From positions 3,304,730-3,368,729 of the forward strand of contig NC_087079.1 in NCBI RefSeq assembly GCF_026151205.1: a stretch of DNA of 64,000 nt, read 5' to 3'. The position numbers and the translations under genes were made by a program. The DNA is from Bolinopsis microptera (taxonomy: Eukaryota > Ctenophora > Tentaculata > Lobata > Bolinopsidae). A model generated the notes under the pieces. That model was not told the origin of the DNA. It was given only the letters and a program-made list of their open reading frames with translations, and made no database searches. This document shows positions 44,801 to 56,372 of this stretch, piece after piece. The stretch's first letter is position 1. Every line of letters starts with the position of its first letter.

Positions 44801-47800
44801 TCTACTTCATTTAATTCAATTTAAAGAAAGTCAGTATACCCCATGTCAGGGTTTATTGAATAGACAATCATTGGGGCAATTTATAGTATCCAAAGTTTTG
44901 ATTTGCCAGGACTTAAAATTTTTCAAATTTTGCCTGAATTGAGCGACATTTGAAAGTACAATTTTTGACCATGTTTGGCTCTAGCCCATGAATTCTTTGA
45001 CGGTCTAGATATTTTCAAAACATTGTCAAGTTACCTAGAAGACCTTTTCCCAACTAATACAGAAAACCAAATTAAAAAATATAAATACCTTCCGAAATTA
45101 CACTGGTATTTAAAAGCCGTCCTTTTAAAAGGCCCATGGGTGAATATGGGTTAAATTCGTTTTAATTCCAATTTCATCCGGTTTCTGATTTGATTTTCGC
45201 ATGCATTAAAGTTATATCTGACAACATCCTTCCGGTTTCAACTTTTATATAGTCATTATGAGAGGCCCAACTTCAAACTTATTTATTTGAAGCATTATGT
45301 CTGATTCTATTCTGATAATTATATTAAGATGATTCCTTTTATTTAAGACCAATAGAGGAGGCTGTTATAATATTTTAAGTATTTTTCTAGCACTGACCAG
45401 ATTGAGTCTCACTCTCAGTCAGAGCGTTTGTCTAATTCTTATCCTAAACAGTCGGAAATTGTAACTAAAATAGTCATTATCAGACTTTCCTTCTTTACAA
45501 CTCGTGCTGCATAAATATTATATGCAAGCAAGCTACGTCCACCGTGTGAAACTGCAGTCTGCACTGTGCAATATGCATATGAGCATAACTTTGAACCTTT
45601 TCGGTTGGTGATTCATTAGTTGATGGTACCCTCGAATACAACAGCTTCATCTCATTAATAAATGTTAGAAATATCCTGAGCAATTCTAATGTAAGATTAA
45701 TGAACGAGCAAGTTAGGGGTATTACATTGGATATTGCGTGGGCATTTAATCAAAACTAGCTACACAGCAGCTCATTTATTTTTGTGTTTCTTGCCTAGTT
45801 TGCAGCAATTACATCAACCCTGTATATATTATTGTGCAACTTTCGTTAATCTTGGAGTAGGGTAGAAAACATTATTTTTGTCAGTAAATAGCAAATTTAA
45901 CAAAACATTTATTGCATAAAATTTCTGTTCGCTAGTAACCACAGACCACTGACCCGCGACCTTACAATATTTGATGAGCTTATGCCCATGGCCCTGTGAT
46001 TGGTGATATCTGATCACTATTGTGCAATGGACATTTCTGATCATTTATATTGAGCAATGATCGTACAATTTCTGATTTGACTATATCGGCCAACGAGTCA
46101 TCTTGATGTTGAACTGTTCCTTTTTTACTGCACTGTGCTTCAAGTTGAAACTCTAAATTGGCCTTTTGTTTTAAATCAAATTATACCTTAAATAGCCATG
46201 TGAAGTCAGTCGCATAATGAATCTTCTTGACATTTTATTTTAAGTAAGTACGTCTATTGTTGTCCTTTCGGAACTGTTTAGAAAATCTTCAACGTCTAAT
46301 TAATCAAAATGTGCTCCAGAAAGTTACTGCTCGGATTTGTATGTGGTTCACTACTTTTTTGTCTACATATGAATAAAATACTGAACAACGACGTCACGAT
46401 TCATTAGCTTTTTGATATCAGTTCGTTTTAATGATGAATCAGTTTTTCCACTCCGCCCTTTAGAGCCGCTCTGATTTAGTTATTGTTAGTGACTGCCCCC
46501 TGTGCCAGCTGCTATCCATATGGATTATGGGCGGGATATAGGCACATTATTTCATTTTAAAAGATAAGTATTCTTATTCAATTTTCGTCTCGTTCGTGGG
46601 CAATAGGATTTGTGTCTTGTGAGTTTGAAAATGAAAATGTTTATGAAGGAGTAACTAAGCTCTGAAATAAGTGTTATGGCGGAAATTTTGAATGATATCT
46701 AATCGCTGTTTTTAATGATACTATTGTATCAAATGCCATCTCTTGAATCATTGATCGTGCCAGTAGATTTATTAACGAGGAAATTCAGAAGTGACCGTTA
46801 GAAATGGATTAGTAAAGACGTGTCTTCTTGTGAATTAATCGGATAGATCTGTGTTTTGATCCCTCAACCACCTTTAAACTGCACCTTCCAATGGCATTTT
46901 CTGCTTATTTCTGATAAATAACCAACGAGTCCAGATACTCCAACTCAATCACCAGAACTTCTTTGATATTTGAGGAAGCTTTTACCCATAATGGAGATGT
47001 CATCGTGAGTACGAGCTAAAGTTATTTGACTTTGAGTGGCTTAAAATGTAAACATGAGTTTAGACTACAGATCAAGTGTCCACAACTCAATCACAGTGGC
47101 GACAGCCGACCATGGCTTTTATCCATCGGCGACACTTAGTGACATTACAATTTCCCTTAAAAATGTATGTTAGGATTTTTTAAAGTAATTGTACAGTTTT
47201 GAAGAACTCTTTGTATGAGATGCCCAGGGAAGCATTGCAGTACATTTTATCTTATATTAACGCAAATGCAATAGGACCGCGTTATATTTTCAAAATTTTC
47301 AATGGTTCACTGAGCTCAATGACGTCATTGGAACTAAACTCAATGCCCAATGGCTCTAACAAATCATTGGGCCACGCATGAAATTATCGGTATCAACGAA
47401 ACTGAAGGTTCGAACGATGCGCCACAATAACTATTTGATAGGTCCAAATTGCCATTTTCAATTTTAAGAGCGATGGTAATGGTATCGCCAGTCGTCACTA
47501 ACTATACGTACGAATCGAACTATATTAAAATTAAGATGGTTTATAATATAGCCATTAGCCAATGAGTGATTGAATGATAAAGCCATTAAAGATATAACTA
47601 TAAGCCGGATGCTATTACTGTCTAGAATCTAACTATTCAATCCGAAACGAATCCCGATACACGTTTTTAACCTCTTTCAACCCGTAAGTCGGTACTCAGT
47701 ACGGACCATTGCGGCATTGCTGAAGTACAAACTCAGTTAATATAAAGACAAAGTAAAAACCAGACTTAAAAACCAGCACGAGTTCAACACATTTTTACTT

Positions 47801-48609
47801 CAGAGTCAAACTCGAAGCAAAGACTGTTTCAAAGAGTTCGCCTCTCCACCTGAAAAGCTCCTACGAATTCAGGTAAAAGTTCAAGAATTTTAAATTATTA
47901 TCATAAGATATGAGCTCTCGTATGTCGATAAAGAGTAACTTTTGATTTAATCAGCGACGAAATAAATCAATTTTAAGTATCATTTAAGTTTCATGACAGA
48001 AGTAACTGGGACTTCTTAGTTCTTAATGACTCAATTGTAATTGTATTGACATCTTTCATAAATTTTTATTAAATCGTTTATTTTTCAGGCATTTGCTAGC
48101 TGATTGGTCGAACAGTGACGAGTTTAGCAGCGACGAGTGAGTTACTTAAATTCTTAATCAGTCAGCTTTACTTGTTAATTAAATCATCCAATACTTACAA
48201 AAATAATTTATTGTTTTTTGATGTTTTGCCGATCGACTTAAAAATTTTCAAATACAGATATACTCAACATTAAATTTGACAACTTCACGCGATGGACGTA
48301 TCAAGTCACCAGCACATATTTTGATTATTGCAGCCGAGGACTCCTCAGTGAGGAGCTCATTTGAACTTCTCACGCCTATGTAATTTCTGGAACGTGAATT
48401 CAAATAAAATCAATGTCTTCCTTTTAGATTATAGATTATGTTGTGCTCTCTGTCTTGCTCTATTTGTAAAGATACGAGAGCTCTTTCGCAGTTTCCAGTG
48501 ACGTCTCATAGTCTAATCTCTGTATATGCGAGCTGTTTAGTCATTAGTGTTTACTCTATTCATAGTCATACATTTTGAAGAAGTTCCCATTAAAATGTCA
48601 TAGTTACAG
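44801..48609. other. Mostly non-coding; a doubtful short spliced ORF
   Basis: Possible tiny exons at 46991-47004 (ATG, donor GTGAGT) and 48089-48136 (acidic DWSNSDEFSSDE, donor GTGAGT) are in phase with each other. The next candidate exon from 48258 runs into a stop unless shifted one base. Not recognised; could be chance. Nothing else seen. Confidence 0.25.
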
Positions 48610-49040
48610 GCGATCATTCGTCCTCAAATTAATGTAGATAGAGATAATGCCGAATTACTTATTTACGAGTGTACACTACGGATCGTAGTAAAGCAAATGC
48701 ACGAGCCATAGAAAGGTACGGATCCGTTCAGGTTGCTAGATTCAATGCGGTATATATAATTAATTACTCTTATAAGGAACTTATCCCTCATGCAAATGTT
48801 GCGTTGAATAAACAAACAAAGACGTTTAGACCTTTGTTCGATATTGATGAGTTTAGTTAAAGTTGGACAATGTTTTGCTCGTAGTATACCTAGTATGAGG
48901 CAGTTGTTGCTGTTGAGCAACCCACTGGCCAGACTGATCGCTCATCAGTGGACCATTACGGTGCCAGCTGATTGTGAGGGAGAGTTTTTGTCTTCATTCT
49001 GGATGATCTTTGAGCCACCTTATGCCTATGGTTGCGAAAG
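48610..49040 (+). pseudogene. Possible unrecognised exon with frame shifts
   Basis: Between an acceptor (TTACAG at 48604-48609) and a donor (GAAAG/GTAAGC at 49040), three overlapping frames join into protein-like text: RPQINVDRDNAELLIYEC, then RAIERYGSVQVARFNAVYII, then LARLIAHQWTITVPADCEGE. Two frame changes are needed (near 48668 and 48855). No family recognised. Confidence 0.35.
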
Positions 49041-49785
49041 GTAAGCAATAATTAAATTTGATAAGTACATACAATGATACACAGTGAGACTAAAGCTGAG
49101 AAGATCACATCAACATGTTTTCACGTCGATTACTGGTGTCTGTATAGTGTATACTAATATAGATTAGTCAAAGATCGCAAGTCCGATGCTATCGGCACTA
49201 GTGTACTGGTATGACTGTTATAGTACAGCATCATTGTATAATCATATAATAAAAACTAGTTCAATGATTGTTCTACTTTTTATATCATATTTCTACCGAG
49301 AATATCATATAAGTAAATAAACAAATTATATGACTCATAGCACGCTCCCCAAAAAGATATATTCAAGTGTGAATATGATACTATTTTATTGAAATTAAAT
49401 TTTGATTGCGCTTTAAAGTTTAGCCAGAGAAAAATACAGATTACTCGTCAGTATCAGGTGTTGCTGATGTTTGATCATTGCCTGTATCGGCGTCCGGCGA
49501 TTCGGCTTAGTTCATAATCCCACACAGCACTCAATTAATTACGGGTTGCTTGAATGGGTGCTTATTAGGAAAATCAACTCGTATAATGTGGACATATTTG
49601 GTATTCACCAACGTATTATAGTGCTTGTATTTCGCTTATAAAAGTATTTCAAATAATCTAACTACTGAAATTCACTGATTCGCACAACGATGCGACCTAA
49701 AAATGAATTGATCTGAACACTACTCAACTGTTATTTGAGGTGCGTGCAGGACTCGGTTGAGGTCGGAAACGCTTCTTTGACGTTG

Positions 49786-50545
49786 AAGGCTCACTTTATT
49801 TCAACAAGGAAGAGGATGTTCATATGTACTGCTACTATACTCACCTCTATATAAAGTCCCATGTTCACGGCCGGTTGATTACCCATATATCTTGCTGTGT
49901 ATCTTGTATCGAGAAGTCTTCAGTCAGCGGTTTTTTTCCTTTTTTGCTGATACACTTACAGTTGTGTCCAGCTCTAATCCTAGTTCCTCAGGGTATGAAC
50001 CCCCTGTTTCTAATAGGGAAACTAATAGTTTGACTATCTGGCTGATTTGCTTTGCAGTGTAGACTGTACACCAACCTAAGCTGAATGAACAATTCTTCAG
50101 TCATTCTTGCATGGAAAATAGGGAACAATTCCCAAATTTGCAGCATTAGGTACTCTTATAGGTCATGGATTACTCAACAGTGTTGTTTCATGTAAATACA
50201 TGTTTTTATGTTATGTATAACGTTGCCTTACGCGATTATGTTGATTTTAATACAAAAAATAAATTACGACAAGTTTCATGACAATTCAAGATGTATAAAT
50301 CTAGAGCTACCTCCATAACAGGTTTAACAATTATATGGATAGGATGCCTCAGCCTGGGACTAGATGAGTAGATTTATATCAGATTATAAGTAACTTTGCA
50401 TCATTGTCCACACTGTATGTACAAGCTCACTTTATTTCAATAAGGAAGAGGATTTTCATATGTACTGCAAGTATAATCACCTTTATATAAAGCCCCATGT
50501 TCATGGGTTGATTACCCATATATCTTGCTATGTATCTTGTGACAT
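49786..50545. repeat. Pair of ~125-bp direct repeats
   Basis: 49790-49910 and 50425-50545 share CTCACTTTATTTCAA, AAGGAAGAGGAT, CATATGTACTGC, TATATAAAG and GATTACCCATATATCTTGCT in the same order, about 85-90% alike by eye. They are separated by ~500 bp of unrelated sequence. Confidence 0.75.
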
Positions 50546-50701
50546 CAAAGTTTTTTGACCAATGTGGAATTTCACCAACCAGCAAAATGTTTTAATCTGC
50601 GTCTCTCTCTCTGATAAATACATATTACATCGTGACTACCTAATTCTTTTCCAAAAACACCAACTACAAAACCATGCTCACCACCACCTCCAACCAGTGA
50701 G

Positions 50702-53700
50702 ATGGGTTCTGAAGAGCGAACACAACTAACAGGAGCCTCTAAAGAAACAACAACTGTGTGTAAAGCTTACTTTAATCTGACGGTGTGTGTGGTGGCGTCT
50801 GCACTGCTCAGTATACCTTTCGGCTTCGATAAAACAGGTTTGAGAGGGTCGGTGCAGTTTTTATCATAATTCAGTCTTTACACTTTGTTGTTGTTTTATG
50901 TGAAGTGATTCCTGTTTAGTTGCTCTTAAATTGCTTTTTAATTACTTTTTAATTGCTGTTTAATTGCTGTTTAATTGCTTTTTAATTGCTGTTTAATTGC
51001 TTTTTAATTGCTGTTTAATTACTGTTAAACTCACCTCTAGTCTCTTACCAGGATGGTTGGGTGGTATTCCACTTCTAGCCTGTGTAGGATTACTAGTGGA
51101 CTACACTTCTCTTTGTCTGGGTGAAACCTGTATGAAGCTGGACGTCTATGATTATCAGGAAATTTGCGAGGTACTTTAATTCTTTCTTCAATTTTCGACA
51201 CTACGCGTAAAATTCCTGATTTCACGGTTTTATCATTTTTAATCATGCGATATGTTGACCAACCAGGCTGAGTAAAACGGCTAACTGCCATGTCTCAACG
51301 GTTGAATATTTTTACAATTTCAGATAAGTTTTGGAAAGTTTGGACGATACATTCAGGCGACCACCCAACTTTCTTTAAGTCTCAGCCTCATGATTTCTTA
51401 CCAAATTATATCCGCCGAGTAAGTTTAATTAATTTTGTTTTGTGCCTTATATAATTATATATATATAGATTGGTCCTGAATTAAGTATTAACCTAAGTTT
51501 GGAGAGGAACAGCGCACACAAAATGTTTTATGCAAGTCGCACAGAATCTGCTTTGATTATAATAATACATTACATACTTTCTCTCTTAGCTTTCCTTTCT
51601 CAACCACTTTACTTTCAGTAATTTGATGGGTATTTTAAGGACGGACTGGGTTAAAAATGCCCTGATTTCAAGTATCCCCCTAAACACTGTACTAGTGTTA
51701 CTTCTAACAACTGTTGTTATCCTACCTTTATCTTCATTCGCTACACTCAAGGTTAGCAATTTGTCACTGTGTCACTTTGTCACTTGGTCACTTGGTCACT
51801 TTGTCACTTGGACACTTTGTCACGGCCATTTACTTTACTTTTTTTTTAAATGTAAACAATTATTGAACAGAATAGCAATGTTGATTTTCGTAACTGGTTT
51901 GTTGCAAATACTGTTTTGATTTAACCACGTGATGCTACGGGGAACCGGTCACTGCGGCGGAAGTCACTGCGGCGGTGGGCGGTACAGCGGAGGACGGTAC
52001 AGCGGAGGACGGTACGGCGGTAGTTTCCAAAAAGGTTGGACGGTACGGCGGATCACATGACACCCACTTTACTTTGGACAGTACGGCGGTACTACTAGAA
52101 ACTGTACCTAAGACAGAACTTACACATTCAACTAGTTTCTAAGTTTTGTTCTAGATTCTCATTATAAGTTTTATTTTTTATTTTCTCTTTATCATTTTGT
52201 ATAATTCTTGTTAGTTCAGTTGTTCATTTTTTTTATTCAGGGCTTTGCAGACAATGTAAATCGAGAATATTGAGTTGTTGAAAATCAAGAAGTTAATATA
52301 ACTTGACACACACAATAGCAAGTTCTCCCTCTGACCACCTTCACCGTATCTTCATCGAACAATGAACATCGTTGTAGCTGTTGTACTCAAGTTGTAGTGT
52401 TGCAGTACTGGAGAGTGGAGATGGTAGTGCTAATGAGATAATCCCCTCAACTTTGATCCGCTTTATATACTGTTTGCCTCTATCATTATCTACGTTTCAC
52501 TGAGCAACCTCTCTTCTTGGCTACGGTTGATCAGATTCCTGGATGCGATCCCTCGTGACGTGTTCTCATGCCCTTGTTATTACCCATTGCATCTCGGCGA
52601 AGTGATATGAGATCTCACCGTAACAAGCTCATCATGCACTCGCTTAACCACCGTTGTGCAGACCGGACGCGATCTGATACGAACCAGAAAGTGGAACAAG
52701 AACTGCTCTTAGTAATCACAATGTATATGTTAAACTTTATCCAATTTAATTTTAATTAAAATTAATTCGAAGTAACAAAGAAGAAAATAGAACTTTTTAA
52801 AGCTAATCGATTTTGTTATATTAGCAGTGCTAGGTCTATCTTATAGGTACAGTTTCTAGTAGTAGTACCGCCGTATTGTCCAAAGTAAAGTGGGTGTCAT
52901 GTGATCCGCCGTACTGTCCAACCTTTTTGGAAACTACCGCCGTACCGTCCTCCGCTGTACCGTCCTCCGCTGTACCGTCCACCGCCGCAGTGACTTCCGC
53001 CGCAGCGTCCTATACCCGATGCTACGACACGATAAATTATTGATCGATATCTCTGCAGATGCTGGGATATTCCTCTATGATATCAATAGTTTCTATCCTG
53101 ATCTTGGCTCTATCTCTCGTCTACTTCGACATCACCAGAGAACCAATCAATACCATAGATAGGTTCGGAGGGGAGGTATTGACTGGTTTGGGGGTGTTTG
53201 CGACGGGGTTCGTTTGTCATCAGATCATTACACCCACCCTTCAGAGTCTACCGGTGAGAAATCAGCTTTGTAACGATTTTGTGAAATGTGGTATATTGGG
53301 AATATCCCCCCCCCCCTTCGGACAACTCTGACATCAAGATCAATATTTCTTATGGTCACTCGTACCACTACAATCAAGATTAAGGGGGCCGGGGGGGGGG
53401 GGGGGGGTCTTCATCAAAATTCTCTCGAAATTGACTTTGTAGTTGTTTCTGATGGAGGGGAGTGATATCTATCAGCTGTTTTTGGTCCCATGGAAAAATA
53501 TTGTTCCTAGCCGAAATTATTGCCGGTCAAAGATCAGCGCTTATGTGTAATTGTATTGCGCGAGCGATTATCAATCGCGCGCCCTGAAAATCGAGTCTAA
53601 AAATCTATCTTCTCCTACATTGTTTGAGCAATCACCCTGAAACTTTCAGGATATGTTCTAAGGACCATTTAGAAGAGATTGTCGGGCCAAAATTTTGAGA

Positions 53701-55491
53701 TGGGCCTTAGAAATTTTTAAAAAAAATTTTTTTAAAAGATTTTCAAAATCGAATAAAAAATTTTCTAAGGCCTATCTCAAAATTCTGGCCCGACAATCTC
53801 TTCTAAATGGTCCTTAGAACATATCCTCAAAGTTTCAGGGTGATTGCTCAAAAAATGTAGGAGAAGATAGATTTTTAGACTCGATTTTCAGGGCGCGCAA
53901 TTGAAAATCGCTCGCGCAATACAATTACACATAAGCGCTAACCTTTGACCGGCAATAATTTCGGCTAGGAACAATATTTTGCCATGGGACCAAAAACAGC
54001 TGATAGATATCACTCCCCTCCATCAGAAACAACTACAAAGTCAATTTCGAGATAATTTTGATGAAGACCCCCCCGGCCCCCTTAATATATTGTCAGACAT
54101 GAGCATGAAGATCAACAATATATTGCAGGGGGACAATGTGATCGCGAAGAAAGGGAACTATCACAAGGTGGTCCATCTTGCTATCTCAACATCCTTCATT
54201 TTCTTTTTATTAGTCGGATTGACTGGGTAAGGAACCTTTTTTTAATAGCACAGTTTTATTTTAAGTTTGATAAGCCTCGTGATTTCAGTTTCAGTGCGCT
54301 CTCCTCAAGTGTCCAAATTGGGAAAGAAATGTACTAGACATTACGCATATTTTAGTGGGCTTTATAGCCAAGCTTCCCGTATTAAAAATTTCAAAAAAAG
54401 CATGGATATCATCAATGTTCGTTAGAAGCACATAATATGACTTCATTACTTAGTTTAGATAATATACTGATTCTTCCAGCTACTATCTGTGTCATGATGC
54501 GGAGGGAGTAAGGAACTGTCCTGGAAACATATTGTCATGGAATAACCCTGACGTCGGCTCCATTGCAGGGAATTGTTATGGGAAGGTGCGAAATATTTAT
54601 AACTAATAATACTCATGTCAATTGTCAGTAAGGTTGTTTTTTGTGGTTTATGTCATCCTATGATTTCACATTTCTAAATTATTGTTCAGATTGCTATGGG
54701 GATGTTTTTGATAACAGCTTTGGTAGCTTACCCGCTGGAACATTTCTCCTGTTATAACACAATTTGCAGACTTCTCTACGGTGAATGGGGACAGCCGTCA
54801 AAATTATTGGGGTGAGATGAAAGTTAATGGCAAATAATGGCAATGTAACTGAGGGTCATAATTGATAACGTCATCAGTTAAAAGCAATTATTAAATTTGT
54901 GTTTAATAAATGCTTTGATTAGATCCAGGTAGGCTCATACTGCAAATAAACAACATCGTCCTCAAACATAGGCTAATAAACTGATTTAGATAAAATGAAT
55001 TTAAATTATAATTTTGATAAAATTGATTAAAAATTATTTTGTAACCGCTCTTTAACCAACAGATTAACGATAAAGTTAATGCTAGTGGTGAGCACCACCG
55101 TACCAGCCATATATCTCGATAATATTGGCCCACTTCTGGCTTGGGCAGGTTCGTTCCCAGATATTGATAAGATCATGAGTTGTTGTGTAGATCGAAATTT
55201 TTACTTTTTGTTCAACTACATGCAGAATTCGCTATCAATCACCCATAATCATGATAATGATTTGTACTTTAGGTTACACGAAATCTTGTACCATTCAACT
55301 TTCCTCCAGGTAACCTAGCAGCATTTCCTCTGGGATTCATCATTCCTCTCTCCCTCGCGCTTAAAAACAGATCTGTCGGAGGTCAGACCTCTCTTTTTCA
55401 GACACTTCTCAGATCGGCACTTTTAGTGGTCTCTATTATTTTAATGATTTTACAAACTTTTCAGAATTGTTCTTCTTTTGAATTGCTATAA
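50702..55491 (+). CDS. SLC38-like (AAAP family) amino-acid transporter
   Basis: Ten exons: 50702-50837, 51052-51170, 51324-51418, 51619-51751, 53059-53253, 54097-54226, 54480-54585, 54690-54811, 55063-55148 and 55273-55491. It starts MGSEERTQLTGASKETTTVC, then helix ASALLSIPFGFDKTGW, SFGKFGRYIQATTQLSLSLS, VLVLLLTTVVILPLSSFATL and GYYLCHDAEGVRNCPGN. Later helices are IAMGMFLITALVAYPLEHFS, LMLVVSTTVPAIYLDNIGP and NLAAFPLGFIIPLSLALK, about ten membrane segments in all. This is the AAAP layout: sodium- or proton-coupled neutral amino-acid transport at a membrane. Two junctions (exon 5/6 and exon 9/10) are off by one base although the splice signals are good. Substrate unknown. Confidence 0.8.
50925..51022. 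repeat. TTAATTGCTGTT tandem repeat in transporter intron 1
   Basis: Seven or eight copies of a 12-13-mer (TTTTTAATTGC / TGTTTAATTGC) immediately upstream of the exon 2 acceptor. Confidence 0.85.
51760..51825. repeat. GTCACTTGG tandem repeat
   Basis: About seven copies of a 9-mer (GTCACTTTG/GTCACTTGG) right after exon 4 of the transporter. Confidence 0.85.
51940..53017. mobile_element. MULE-like foldback element in transporter intron 4
   Basis: Inverted arms of ~165 bp (left CACTGCGGCGGAAGTCACTG...; right the complement) with GGACGGTACAGCGGA and TACGGCGG subrepeats. A perfect 9-bp TSD GATGCTACG lies at 51931-51939 and 53018-53026. The 9-bp duplication and long TIRs fit Mutator-like elements. 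The interior (about 52115-52845) has no transposase. Confidence 0.88.
53384..54081. mobile_element. Near-perfect foldback hairpin with TTAA target
   Basis: Two ~340-bp arms with almost no spacer (centre near 53730) from GGGGGCCGGGGG to CCCCGGCCCCC, flanked by TTAA at 53380-53383 and 54082-54085. Subterminal text: TCTTCATCAAAATT. The right end lies 15 bp before transporter exon 6. TTAA suggests the piggyBac or Kolobok group; no coding capacity. Confidence 0.88.
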
Positions 55492-55739
55492 CATATGGAA
55501 ATTTTAAACTAAAATCGGTAAGATTATTACTGATTGCTTTTTTAAATATTACAAAATTACAATTTTGTTAAATTTCAGCTCGAATTTCAGAACAGCTGGG
55601 GAATTTCAATTATTTTCAGTTTTCGCAATGAATTTTGATGTAAATACTTAAATATGTTCAATTAATTTATTTATTTCATAGAACACTCGCATTTTTCTTT
55701 CTAGTCAACTACATGTATATTATTACTGATAAGCAATAT
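55492..55739. other. Transporter 3' flank
   Basis: AT-rich, no poly(A) signal of canonical form identified with confidence. Ends at the ATAT target of LTR element 2. Confidence 0.35.
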
Positions 55740-55825
55740 TGAAATGACTTGCTCTTACCTTTGTAATAAGAGTGAGCTAAAGCTCCATGCTAAGATAAGT
55801 AACATCGTTAGTAACAATCATAACA
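55740..55825 (-). repeat. 3' LTR of element 2
   Basis: 86 bp, identical to the 5' copy. Includes the stem-forming CTCTTACCTTTGTAATAAGAG. Confidence 0.93.
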
Positions 55826-55964
55826 CTCCTCATATCTCAGATTCCACGTTATCTTCCAATGTATGTTACTAGACGTCTTTCCAAATGATACTTATTTGAA
55901 TCGTTATCTATCTGCGTATCCTTTACATCCTTCCCAATCAATAAGCTGGATATTGACATTGGGG

Positions 55965-56225
55965 TAAAAGTCCAACGTGATAAAATATTATTATTCATGT
56001 AAATAATGTCCCTCATGATAATAATAGTGTCCGTTCATCACGTTATAACAAGATTCTTATCGTCAATAAAATATTATTAATCATGTAAATAACGTCCCTC
56101 ATGATTATAATAATGTCTGTTCATCACGTTATAACAAGATTCTCATTGTCAATAATATATTATTAATCATGTAAATAATGTCCCTCATGATAATAATAAT
56201 GTCCGTTCCTCGCGTTATAACAAAA
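55965..56225. repeat. ~85-bp tandem repeat, 3 copies, in the 3' part of element 2
   Basis: Three units containing ATCATGTAAATAATGTCCCT and GTTCATCACGTTATAACA with minor differences. Lies between the pol stop and the 3' LTR. Confidence 0.85.
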
Positions 56226-56372
56226 TGACGGTCATGAATTGACTGTCATGTATAATATAATATCGTTATGTATCATATTAATCCAATAGTCATGATAAAT
56301 AGTATAACATATTTGTATCATTTCTATCATGTCCCAAATGTCCTATTACCCTCTGAAATACCCCAAATTCCA

